A stretch of DNA of 64,000 nt from Streptomyces typhae (GTDB lineage: Bacteria > Actinomycetota > Actinomycetes > Streptomycetales > Streptomycetaceae), in NCBI RefSeq assembly GCF_009755605.1, contig NZ_WPNZ01000006.1:124001-188000 (forward strand), read 5' to 3'. Under the pieces are notes generated by a model that saw only the letters and a list, made by a program, of their open reading frames with translations, ran no database searches and was not told where the DNA came from. Numbering within the stretch: the stretch's first letter is position 1; every line of letters begins with the position of its first letter. The position numbers and the translations under genes are program-made. Below are positions 34,607 through 42,285 of this stretch, in pieces.

Positions 34607-34739
34607 GCCACGAGCTCCGCCGGAACCCGCTTCTGGGCAGCGATCAACGATCAGTCGGCCGATCCCTGGAACCGATCACCGGGCAGCTTCGGTCCGCCAC
34701 CCCCGGCGGCGGGCCGGAGCACGGCGGCCCCGGCCGCCG

Positions 34740-35309
34740 TCACTGGCCCACTCGTCCGTCGACGCACTCGCGCAGCAGATCGGCGTGCCCGCAGTGCCGG
34801 GCGTACTCCTCGATTCTGTGCACCATGAGCTCCCGGACCGAGGTCTTGTCCTTCCCCAGTCGCTCGCCGAGGTCCGGGTGCTCCGCCAGTGCGGCGTCGG
34901 TCGCGGCCTGCTCGCGCTCCAGATCGGCGTACGCGGCGTCGACCACGGCCCGGTCGGCGACCGCGCCATGGAAGTCCGCGTCCTTCGGGCCGTACAGCTT
35001 CGGCTCCGGGTCGCCCTCGTGGAGCCAGTTGCGCCAGTCCCGCTCCACCTCGACGAGGTGGCGTACCAGGCCGAGCAGCGACATCGTCGACGGCGGGACG
35101 GAACGGCGGGCCAGTTGCTCCGCGTCCAGGCCCTCGCACTTCATCAGCAGGGTGAGGCGGTAGCTCTTCAGGAAGTCAAGCAGCGTCGCGAGCTCACCGT
35201 CCGGGCCGGCACCGTCACTGTCGCGCGGGTCGTCGTCGGGGTCCGCCCACATGTCGAGGTGGACGGTCGCCTGGGTCCATCGCTCGGGTTGATCATTCAT
35301 GCGTGCCAT
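34740..35309 (-). CDS. DinB/DUF664 family protein
   Basis: 189-residue four-helix DinB-fold protein, a family that includes mycothiol- or bacillithiol-dependent transferases. Metal-ligand His residues fit LLGLVRHLVEVERDW and the paired HRIEEYARHCGHADLLRE. ATG 35309 or the ATG three codons later (35300) can start it. It stands alone, converging with the sigma-factor fusion. Substrate unknown. Confidence 0.85.
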   Translation of the reverse strand: MARMNDQPERWTQATVHLDMWADPDDDPRDSDGAGPDGELATLLDFLKSYRLTLLMKCEGLDAEQLARRSVPPSTMSLLGLVRHLVEVERDWRNWLHEGDPEPKLYGPKDADFHGAVADRAVVDAAYADLEREQAATDAALAEHPDLGERLGKDKTSVRELMVHRIEEYARHCGHADLLRECVDGRVGQ

Positions 35310-35533
35310 CGTCGCCCGTACGCGTTCGTCCCTGCCACTGCTTTACCCGGCCCGTCCTGCCCCTGCCCCACCCGGCCCGTCGTCGCGTTCTCGAACGGTA
35401 GGGTGGCCTCCCGGCCTGGTCAGGGGCTTGCCGCCGGGAAGCGGCCGCCTCCACTCGGGTGACACCCGCGTACAGGTCGCCGTTCGGGGCAGGCGATCGA
35501 TGTCCAAGAGCCTCAAAGCGACGGGAGATTGCC

Positions 35534-35947
35534 ATGGTGCATCCCCCAGAGGAGCAGTTGGTGTTCCGCGAGTGGAAGCAGGAGGGACCGACGTCGGCGG
35601 CCCAGGCGCGTGCGATGGCGGAAGACTTCATGACAGTCGTCGGGTACGGGGACGAGAAGCAGCGGGAGGCGGTGCTTCTCGTCGTGTCCGAGCTGGTGAC
35701 CAACGCGCTGCGGCACGCCCGCGGTGTGACCGCGTTCCGCCTCAGCCACGACGCGCAGGGCCTCACCGTGTCGGTGCTGGACGCCGACGACCGGCCGCCA
35801 CAGGCGCAGCCGCTCGACCCCGGGCGGCCCGGCGGATTCGGCATGCACCTGGTGCGCAGCCTCACCGGCGGCGTGGAAGTGCTGCGGCGCCCCGGCGGCA
35901 AGAGCGTCCGGGCGACCGTACCGAACGCCTACGTCGGCAGTCTGTGA
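35534..35947 (+). CDS. RsbW-like anti-sigma factor kinase (HATPase)
   Basis: 137-residue GHKL ATPase of the anti-sigma/serine-kinase type. The N box is VVSELVTNALRHA, the G1 region is VLDADDRPP and the G2 box is GGFGMHLVRSL. ATG 35534 is chosen at the start of similarity; an in-frame longer start at 35459 has no ribosome site. It is the first gene of the partner-switching region and stands 198 nt from a STAS gene. It could sequester a SigB-type sigma factor such as the one encoded at 43587-44465. Confidence 0.85.
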   Translation: MVHPPEEQLVFREWKQEGPTSAAQARAMAEDFMTVVGYGDEKQREAVLLVVSELVTNALRHARGVTAFRLSHDAQGLTVSVLDADDRPPQAQPLDPGRPGGFGMHLVRSLTGGVEVLRRPGGKSVRATVPNAYVGSL

Positions 35948-36145
35948 AGGCCCCGTACGGCTGCGACCGAGAGAGACACGGGCAGTCCGTGGTGGCGTCG
36001 CCCTGTGACGAAGCCGACACGATCGCGGCTGCCGGAGACCGGTAGAAATCGCGACACGGGGCAGGCGTGGTCCAGTGCGGTACCGACAGCCGGTACGGCA
36101 CGGACAGGCTGAGTCGGGCGGTCGCCGCCCGGAGGGAGTGCGCAG

Positions 36146-36502
36146 ATGGATGGTCGCTTCTCGGTCGTCGCCGTCAGCTCGGATTCCGAGGCGACGCGGA
36201 GCGTGTGGCGTCTCAAGGGGGAGCTGGACCTCGAAGGCGCACCCCTGATCGCCGAGACCGCCGGCGGCGGGCTCGACACCGGCGGGTGGACGGTCGTCCT
36301 GGACTGCCAGGACATCACCTTCTGCGACTCCAGCGGCCTCAACGTGCTGCTGCGGCTGCGCGAGCAGGCCTCCCGTTCGGGTGCCTCTCTCGTCATCGCC
36401 CGGCCCTCGGAGAACGTGCGGCACCTGTTCCGGCTGACCCACACCGACTCGGTGTTCGACATCGTGGACACCCCGGCCGAGGTATCTGTCCCTCGTGTCT
36501 GA
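36146..36502 (+). CDS. STAS-domain anti-sigma factor antagonist
   Basis: 118-residue single STAS domain. The phosphorylatable serine lies in TFCDSSGLNVLL (about residues 60-63), as in SpoIIAA/RsbV. ATG 36146 follows GGAGGGAG. Its last 8 nt overlap the start of the ANTAR gene, so the two are co-translated. In the partner-switch model the dephosphorylated form frees a sigma factor from an RsbW-like kinase. Confidence 0.88.
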   Translation: MDGRFSVVAVSSDSEATRSVWRLKGELDLEGAPLIAETAGGGLDTGGWTVVLDCQDITFCDSSGLNVLLRLREQASRSGASLVIARPSENVRHLFRLTHTDSVFDIVDTPAEVSVPRV

Positions 36503-36812
36503 GAGCGGCGAGGCGGCCAAGGAGCAGGAGATATCCGAACTCCGTACGGAAGTCGGCCAGCTCAAGCACGCGGTGCGCGCCCACGCGACCGTCGACCAGG
36601 CCATCGGCGCGCTCGCCGCGATCTCCAACATCCGCCCCGAACAGGCGTGGGACGTGCTCACGGAAGTCTCCCAGCACACCAACATCAAGCTCCGTCTGGT
36701 CGCCGAGCAGGTCGTCGAGTGGACCTGCGACGGCGAGCTGGCCGAAGAGGTGCGCCGGGAGCTGCAGCGGAGCCTCGCCCACCAGGAGCCGTGCGCTGCC
36801 CCGCCCAGCTGA
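36495..36812 (+). CDS. ANTAR-domain RNA-binding protein
   Basis: 105-residue protein consisting of a coiled coil (ISELRTEVGQLKHAVRAH) leading into an ANTAR helix bundle (ATVDQAIGALAAISNIRPEQAWDVLTEVSQHTNIKLRLVAEQVVEW). ANTAR proteins bind paired RNA hairpins and prevent termination. GTG 36495 lies within the STAS gene (8-nt overlap). It has no receiver or GAF domain, so any input must come from a partner, plausibly the overlapping STAS protein. A 42-nt palindrome follows 73 nt later. Confidence 0.82.
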   Translation: MSESGEAAKEQEISELRTEVGQLKHAVRAHATVDQAIGALAAISNIRPEQAWDVLTEVSQHTNIKLRLVAEQVVEWTCDGELAEEVRRELQRSLAHQEPCAAPPS

Positions 36813-36884
36813 AGCCCGCACAGCTGAAGCGTCTGTTCCCGTGAGACCTCTGTTCCCGTAAGACTTCTGTTTGTTTCCGTAAGA

Positions 36885-36926
36885 CCTCTGTTCACGCGGT
36901 CACCGCGGTGACCGCGTGAACAGAGG
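36885..36926. terminator. Perfect 42-nt palindrome after the ANTAR gene
   Basis: Bases 36885-36926 are a perfect inverted repeat centred on CCGCGG (arms CCTCTGTTCACGCGGTCAC and its complement). It is preceded at about 36830-36895 by three to four copies of CTCTGTTCCCGTAAGAC-like repeats. It probably terminates both the ANTAR transcript and the convergent stressosome operon. Confidence 0.85.
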
Positions 36927-37022
36927 GGGAGCTCACTGCCGAACTCTCCCGGGAGCAGATCGGTCGTGAACCCTCTGCGGCACCGGGTTTCCCGTATTGC
37001 TCGGATCTATCCCGTCCATCCC

Positions 37023-38402
37023 CTATGCGTTGGGAGCGTCGCCCGGGCCGGTGAGCCGTACCGCGAGGGCCAGGGTGTCGTCGGCGTGCAATATCACCGC
37101 GTGCATCTCCTTGGCGATCTCCCCGGTCAGCCGGGGCGCGGGCAGCCGTGCGTGGCGGCGCGCTGCCGCCGTGAGCCGGGACTCGCCCTCCAGGGGGTCC
37201 CGGCGGCTCTCGGTGAGACCGTCGGTGTACAGGAGCAGGAGGTCACCGGGGGCGAGGCGGGTCCTGCGGACCCGTTCACTGCCCGGCAGGGGGAAGCCGA
37301 TGCCCCGGCCCGGGGTGTCGAGGAACGCGGCGTCGCCGTCGCGGCGGACCAGCAGCGCCGGCGGGTGGCTGCCGTTGGCGAGGTGGACGTCGCCGGTCGC
37401 GGGGTCGACGCGGGCCAGCAGGACCGTCGCCATGATGTCCGGGTCGAACGGCGTCAGGGCCTCGTTCGCGCGCGCCACGATCGACTCCAGCGCGTGGCCC
37501 TCCAGGGCGAGGGTGCGCACGGCGTGGGTCACGGTCAGGGCGCTGCGGGTGCTGCGGACACCGTGGCCCAGGGCGTCGACGACGGTGATGTGGACGGTGC
37601 CGTCGGGCAGCACGAACCAGTCGTACAGGTCGCCGCCGGTGGGGGCCTCGGTATCGGCGGGGGCGTAGTGCACGCCGAGTTCGACGCCGGGCACGTCGAG
37701 GACCGGCGGCCGCAGCGCGTCCTCCAGTTCGCGCAGGACCCGGCCGTGGGCGCGGCGCAGTTCCTGGTCGCGCTCGTCGAGCTGGACGTAGAGCGCGAGC
37801 ACTCCGTTGTTGGTCTCGGACAGCTCGTGCTTCAGGAGGCGGTGCTCCGCCTTGAGAGCGTCGATCTGCGCGAGGGCGGCGCCGAGTTCCTTCAGGAGCA
37901 GGCCGGTCTCCCCCTCGTCCGTCAACTGCGCGGGGAGCTGCGCGGGCGCGGTACGTCCGCCGCGCGCGGAGCGGGGCCGTGGCGCACGGCCGGCCGGCGC
38001 CTTTCCGGCCCGGCCAGTCCGGTCGGCACGGTCCGCCCGCTCGGCACGGCTCGTCCGGTCTGCGCGGTCTGCGCGGTTGCTCCCTTCCAAGGGAATCCGC
38101 CAGGTGACCGTCCGTGGCGACGTGCTGTGGGCCGCCAGCGGCAGTTCGCCCGCCACGGGAGCGTCCACGGCACAGTCGGGCCGGTCGAGCGTGACGACGA
38201 GCACGCTCCGCTGCCCGTCGGCACCCTGCTCCGTGGTGGCGGTGAGGGCGACCGTCCGGTCCGCGGCGATGGCCGGTTCGGCGACGATGGTGGCGGCGAG
38301 CGCGAGCCGCGCCCGTACCTCGGTGTCGACGTGGTGATCGGCCGCGAGCGTGCGCACGGCCTGTCTGAGCGCGGGCAGCGTCCGCAGGTCGGTAGCGGTC
38401 AT
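37023..38402 (-). CDS. RsbU-like PP2C/SpoIIE phosphatase, last gene of the stressosome operon
   Basis: 459-residue Ser/Thr phosphatase. The N-terminal ~105 residues look like a degenerate HATPase-like fold; a Arg/Ala/Asp-rich linker with ADR repeats follows (112-135), then a coiled coil (165-215, LLLKELGAALAQIDALKAEHRLLKHELSE) and the SpoIIE domain with metal Asp motifs TGGDLYDWFVL, VVDALGHG, YTDGLTE and the late HADDTLAL. The ATG at 38402 overlaps the upstream stop by 4 nt. In the B. subtilis model RsbU dephosphorylates the RsbV antagonist when bound by RsbT; here it may play that part. Confidence 0.85.
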   Translation of the reverse strand: MTATDLRTLPALRQAVRTLAADHHVDTEVRARLALAATIVAEPAIAADRTVALTATTEQGADGQRSVLVVTLDRPDCAVDAPVAGELPLAAHSTSPRTVTWRIPLEGSNRADRADRTSRAERADRADRTGRAGKAPAGRAPRPRSARGGRTAPAQLPAQLTDEGETGLLLKELGAALAQIDALKAEHRLLKHELSETNNGVLALYVQLDERDQELRRAHGRVLRELEDALRPPVLDVPGVELGVHYAPADTEAPTGGDLYDWFVLPDGTVHITVVDALGHGVRSTRSALTVTHAVRTLALEGHALESIVARANEALTPFDPDIMATVLLARVDPATGDVHLANGSHPPALLVRRDGDAAFLDTPGRGIGFPLPGSERVRRTRLAPGDLLLLYTDGLTESRRDPLEGESRLTAAARRHARLPAPRLTGEIAKEMHAVILHADDTLALAVRLTGPGDAPNA

Positions 38403-39604
38403 CGGGGCCTCTGCACGGGTTGTTCGACGAAGGGCTGTTTACTGAGGGACTGTTTGCCGACGGCCTGTTTGCCGAGGGCCTGTTTGCCGAGGGGTTGGCC
38501 GAGGGGCTGCCTGACGACGAGGACGGTCGCGTCGTCGCGGGAGCGCCGGTATCCGTGGACAAGTGCGGTGGCCAGCAGGGGCGGCGGCAGCCGCAGCAGG
38601 AACGGGTCGGGGGCCCGGGACCAGCGGGCGTCGATGCCGTCGGTGTGCAGCACGGCCGTGGCGCCGGGCGGCGCGGCGAGGCGGCGGACCTGCGGCGTCG
38701 GCATGTTCCAGCCGACGACGCCCGGCTGTCCTGTGAGGTGGTGGCCGACCTCGTCGGCGGAGAGCAGCACCGCGCGTACGTTGCCCACGCCGCAGTAGAG
38801 GACCTCGCCGCCCCGCAACCGCAGCACCCCGACAGCGGCGCCCCTGGAGTGGCGCAGAGCCCGGTTGGTGGCGGTGAGGAGGGCGGGCAGTTCGGCGTCG
38901 GGCGCGCGGTGGAAGCAGCGCAGGGCGAGTTGAGCGGCTTCCTGTGCCTGCGCTCCGTGGCCGAGGCCGTCGACGGCGAGGGCGGTCAGGCCGTGCTCGG
39001 TCGTGGCGATGGCGGAGGCGTCGCCACAGTGCTCCTCGCCCTGGGCGGCGAGGCGCAGCGAGCCGACGGGCCGGTCGGCGGCGCTCGCGGACCCCCCGGA
39101 CCCTCCGGACACCCCGGGCCCTCCGGATACCCCGGACTCTCCAAACCCCCCGGACCCCGCGGACCCCCCAGACCCCGAGAGCCCGGCCAGGAGCCGGGCG
39201 CAGACGAGCGTCCCATGGCCCTGTCGGGTGCGGATGGTGAACGAGGTGGCGATGCGGCTGACGGCACCGAGGCCCGCGCCGAGCGAGTTGGTGGTGGTGT
39301 AGCCGTCGGCCAGACAGCGCTCCAGCTCCCCCATGCCGGGGCCGCGGTCGGCGGCGAGGATCTCGATGCCCTCGCCCGCGCCCAGCGGCTGGAGGTAGAG
39401 GCTGCCGCCGCTGGCGTGTTTGGCGATGTTGCTGGCGAGTTCGGAGGCGACGACGGCGGCCCGGTCGGGCAGGGCCCCGGGCAGCCCGCAGCGCCGCGCC
39501 AGGGTGCGGGCCGTGGCGGCGGCGAGGTGCACGGCACTGAAGTGGTCGATGGGGACGGCCCGGGTGGGCTCCGTGAGAAGGGTGCCCGCGGGGTCGAGGG
39601 TCAT
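38399..39604 (-). CDS. Fusion of HATPase (RsbT/RsbW-like) and RsbX-like phosphatase
   Basis: 401 residues in two halves. Residues 1-140 are a GHKL ATPase (VASELASNIAKHASGG, AADRGPGM, GLGAVSRI). After a Gly/Ser repeat linker (144-178), residues 185-370 form a PP2C domain (GDASAIAT, ALAVDGLGHGAQ, HTDGIDARW, SRDDATVLVV) like RsbX, which resets the stressosome in Bacillus. The tail repeats GKQ units (GKQALGKQAVGKQ). It overlaps its neighbours by 4 nt on both sides. Such a kinase-phosphatase fusion inside a stressosome operon is recurrent in Actinobacteria; its division of labour is not clear from sequence. Confidence 0.83.
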   Translation of the reverse strand: MTLDPAGTLLTEPTRAVPIDHFSAVHLAAATARTLARRCGLPGALPDRAAVVASELASNIAKHASGGSLYLQPLGAGEGIEILAADRGPGMGELERCLADGYTTTNSLGAGLGAVSRIATSFTIRTRQGHGTLVCARLLAGLSGSGGSAGSGGFGESGVSGGPGVSGGSGGSASAADRPVGSLRLAAQGEEHCGDASAIATTEHGLTALAVDGLGHGAQAQEAAQLALRCFHRAPDAELPALLTATNRALRHSRGAAVGVLRLRGGEVLYCGVGNVRAVLLSADEVGHHLTGQPGVVGWNMPTPQVRRLAAPPGATAVLHTDGIDARWSRAPDPFLLRLPPPLLATALVHGYRRSRDDATVLVVRQPLGQPLGKQALGKQAVGKQSLSKQPFVEQPVQRPR

Positions 39605-40083
39605 GGGGCTCGCCTGTTGTTCCAGCGGGTGGCGGTGACGACGGTGCCGCGCCCCGCGGTGGAGCTGAGCGTGAAGTCGTCCATGAGGCGGCGGGCGCCG
39701 CCCAGGCCGTGGCCGAGGCCCGCTCCGGTGGTGAAGCCGTCGGTGAAGGCCTCCTCGATGTCGGCGATGCCGGGCCCGTCGTCCTCGACGGTCAGCCGGA
39801 TGCCGGTGGTGCCGAGCCTGCGGACGATGTCGAGGGTGAGGGTGCCGCCGCCCCCGTGGACGTAGGCGTTGCGGGCCAGTTCGCTCGCCGCGGTGACGAC
39901 GCGGGTCTGGTCGACGATGCCGAAGCCGGCGTGCAGGGTCGCGGCCCGTACCGCGTGCCGGATGCTGAGCAGGTCCTCCTCGCTGGCCACCGGGTGGGTG
40001 CTGGACTCCGCGGAGTCGGATGCGGGCTCGACCGTCTCGGCGCGCTGCGGCGCCCGCGTCGTACCTGCGTGGGATCGGGTCAC
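39601..40083 (-). CDS. rsbT: RsbT-like serine kinase/switch protein
   Basis: 160-residue GHKL protein. After a variable 35-residue N-terminus, the domain runs DLLSIRHAVRAATLHAGFGIVDQTRVVTAASELARNAYVHGGGG (N box), VEDDGPGI (G1), GLGHGLGGARRLMD (G2). This order, with VTAASELARN and RRLMDDF, is that of RsbT, which phosphorylates RsbR and RsbS and then activates RsbU. It overlaps the neighbours by 4 nt on each side and directly follows rsbS. Confidence 0.9.
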   Translation of the reverse strand: MTRSHAGTTRAPQRAETVEPASDSAESSTHPVASEEDLLSIRHAVRAATLHAGFGIVDQTRVVTAASELARNAYVHGGGGTLTLDIVRRLGTTGIRLTVEDDGPGIADIEEAFTDGFTTGAGLGHGLGGARRLMDDFTLSSTAGRGTVVTATRWNNRRAP

Positions 40084-40478
40084 CGCGCCTCCCCTGCGGG
40101 CGTGCGGGCGGCCCTGTGCCAGCCGAGCGCGGTCAGGCCCTGCTCGGCGTTGAGGGACGTCTCGACACCGGACAGCTCGATGCCCAGCTCGACCAGTGTG
40201 ATGGCGACGGGCGGCCGCATGCCCGCCACGATGACGCGGGCGCCGAGCAGCCGCGCGGTCGTGGTCAGCTGCATCAGCATGCGGGCGACGAAGGAGTCGA
40301 TCAGTTCGAGGCGGGAGATGTCGATCAGTACGCCGCGGGCGCCGGTGGAGCTGATGGTCTCGGTGAGCTCCTCGGTGAACGCCAGCGCCGACTTGTCGTC
40401 GAGTTCGTTCAGGAGGCCGCTGACCAGGACGTCCCCGAGCTGGAGGATCGGGACACCGGCGGAGGGATGTCCGTTCAC
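40080..40478 (-). CDS. rsbS: RsbS, stressosome STAS scaffold
   Basis: 132-residue single STAS domain. The phosphorylation site is Ser62 (LELIDSFVARML), in the position of the RsbS serine. GTG 40478 overlaps the rsbR stop by 4 nt (GTGA), which fixes the start. Together with RsbR it should form the stressosome core that holds RsbT until stress. Confidence 0.92.
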   Translation of the reverse strand: MNGHPSAGVPILQLGDVLVSGLLNELDDKSALAFTEELTETISSTGARGVLIDISRLELIDSFVARMLMQLTTTARLLGARVIVAGMRPPVAITLVELGIELSGVETSLNAEQGLTALGWHRAARTPAGEAR

Positions 40479-41365
40479 CGGCCGTCCGTTCCGTCGGGGC
40501 CCGGCGCGTCGGTGATCTTGATGGCGGCAGCGAGGGCGTCGGCCAGGGTCGCGCGGGTCAGGATGGTGGACAGGTCGATGCCGAGCTGGGCGATGGTCTG
40601 CGCGATGGGCGGCCGGATGCCGCTGATGACGCAGTCGGCGCCCATGAGCCGGACCGCCTTGACGGTCTGCATCAGATGCTGGGCGACGGCCGTGTCGACG
40701 GTGGGGACGCCGGTGATGTCGATGATGGCGACCAGCGCCTCGTCGTCCTGGATGGCCTGTAGCAGGTTCTCCATCACGACCTGGGTGCGCGCGGTGTCCA
40801 GGGTGCCGATGAGCGGGACGGCGAGGACCTGGCGCCACAGCCGGACGACGGGCGTGGACATCTCCAGGAGCTGGTGGCTCTGGCGGTGGATGATGGCCTC
40901 GCGGCCCTCGACGTACACCTCGAAGGAGAGCGCGCCCGCGGCGTCGAGGAGCTGGTTGATCAGGAGGGCGACGGCGAGCAGTCCATCGCTCTCCCCGGTG
41001 GTTCCGCGCACGCTCTCCAGGAGTGCCTGCTTGAGGGCGAGCACCGCGAGCGAGGTCACGGTCGGTGAGGCTCCGCCGCGCGCCCGGCGCAGCGAGAGAT
41101 CGGTCACGATGCGGTTGAGGTCCTGGTCGCCGTGGGCGAGGCGCTGGACGGGGACGTCGCCGCCGAGGGCGGCAGCGAGGGCGGCCACGAGGGCGTCCGC
41201 CTCCTCGTGCAGTTCGCTCTCCGTCAGGTCGCTGCCCAGGACGGCCTGTTCCAGCTGGAGCTGCACCCATCGGTCCGCGATGGCGTCGGCGTTCGCACGC
41301 AGCACCTCGGTCACGCGGGCCCGTGCGACGGAGTCACTGGTAGTCGCGGTGTCGCTGGTAGTCAC
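40475..41365 (-). CDS. rsbR: RsbR, stressosome sensor
   Basis: 296 residues from the GTG at 41365. Residues 1-150 form a helical, RsbR-type non-heme globin-like sensor (VTEVLRANADAIADRWVQLQLEQ...), followed by the conserved J-helix/linker (EMSTPVVRLWRQVLAVPLIGTLD) and a STAS domain. The two regulatory threonines are Thr188 (PLIGTLD) and Thr225 (PTVDTAVAQ). First gene of the five-gene operon down to 37023. The 307-nt gap 41366-41672 must hold its promoter; I see no clear SigB-type consensus there and no gene. Confidence 0.92.
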   Translation of the reverse strand: MTTSDTATTSDSVARARVTEVLRANADAIADRWVQLQLEQAVLGSDLTESELHEEADALVAALAAALGGDVPVQRLAHGDQDLNRIVTDLSLRRARGGASPTVTSLAVLALKQALLESVRGTTGESDGLLAVALLINQLLDAAGALSFEVYVEGREAIIHRQSHQLLEMSTPVVRLWRQVLAVPLIGTLDTARTQVVMENLLQAIQDDEALVAIIDITGVPTVDTAVAQHLMQTVKAVRLMGADCVISGIRPPIAQTIAQLGIDLSTILTRATLADALAAAIKITDAPGPDGTDGR

Positions 41366-41672
41366 AGACCAACCTCTCGCATCCGGAGGCCCGTCCGTGC
41401 AGGCCTCGTGTCCTTGCTGTCACCGTGGGCCGGACCACTGGGAGGAGCACGCAGCGCCTCCTGCGACCGTCCGGGCGCCTTGTCCGGCCCCCAACAGTTT
41501 CCGCTCGGCAACTGTATCCGTACGGCAACAATCCTGCCCCCACCGGCCCCACGGTCCGCAAGTGCGTAGAGCGCTTTGGCACTTATGAGTGGTGTGGGAA
41601 CGGGCGATCGAGAACATACGCGTGCTGTGAAGTGCGCCGGGACACCGGTGGGCACTCGACCCGCGGGTTCCC

Positions 41673-42194
41673 TCACGCCGTTCTGGCAGGCCCTTCCGTC
41701 TCCCCCGTCACGGGCGATGTATGCATCCGGGTTGTGTGCAGTTCGTCGGCACAGTCCCGGAAATCACTCAGGCCCTCGACCAGACAGGCGCGCGCGGGGC
41801 CCGACATCCCGGCGATCACGGCCGTCAGCGCCTCCTCGCGCCGGCCGCGCAGATCGGCGAGGTACGTTCGCCCGGGGCCGGTGAGGCGCAGTGTCAACTC
41901 GCGGCGGCTGACCCTGCTCTGGGTGCGCTCGACGAAACCGAGCGCCTGCAACCGGTCGCACAACCGGCTCACGGAGGACGGGGCCGCGCCGAGAATGCCC
42001 CCGAGGGTCCGCAGATTGATGCCGTCCTCGCGCTCCAGGACGTACAGGACCCGCAGCTGCGACGTCGAGACGGGGGCCGGCGAGACGGAGTCCCGGCCGC
42101 GCTCCCACAGCACCTCCAGGAGTTCGATCACTTCCCGTGCCGCGGATGCGGCATTCTGGGGGCGCCGCTGCGAGGATGCCGGGTTCACGCCCAT
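41673..42194 (-). CDS. MarR family regulator
   Basis: 173 residues from ATG 42194 (MGVNPASSQ), with GGAGAG upstream; an in-frame longer start lies within the divergent gene's leader and was rejected. The winged HTH is PVSTSQLRVLYVLEREDGINLRTLGGILGAAPSSVSRLCDRLQALGFVER, followed by the wing SRRELTLRLT. It diverges from the PP2C gene with 91 nt between starts, so it likely controls both. Confidence 0.85.
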   Translation of the reverse strand: MGVNPASSQRRPQNAASAAREVIELLEVLWERGRDSVSPAPVSTSQLRVLYVLEREDGINLRTLGGILGAAPSSVSRLCDRLQALGFVERTQSRVSRRELTLRLTGPGRTYLADLRGRREEALTAVIAGMSGPARACLVEGLSDFRDCADELHTTRMHTSPVTGETEGPARTA

Positions 42195-42285
42195 GCCTTT
42201 ACTCTCCGTATCGGCCTGGCCGGGCCGTATGGTCCGGCGAGGGGGTTGCTCCTTCTCATCCTCGTACTCGAGAAAGCGGACGTAA

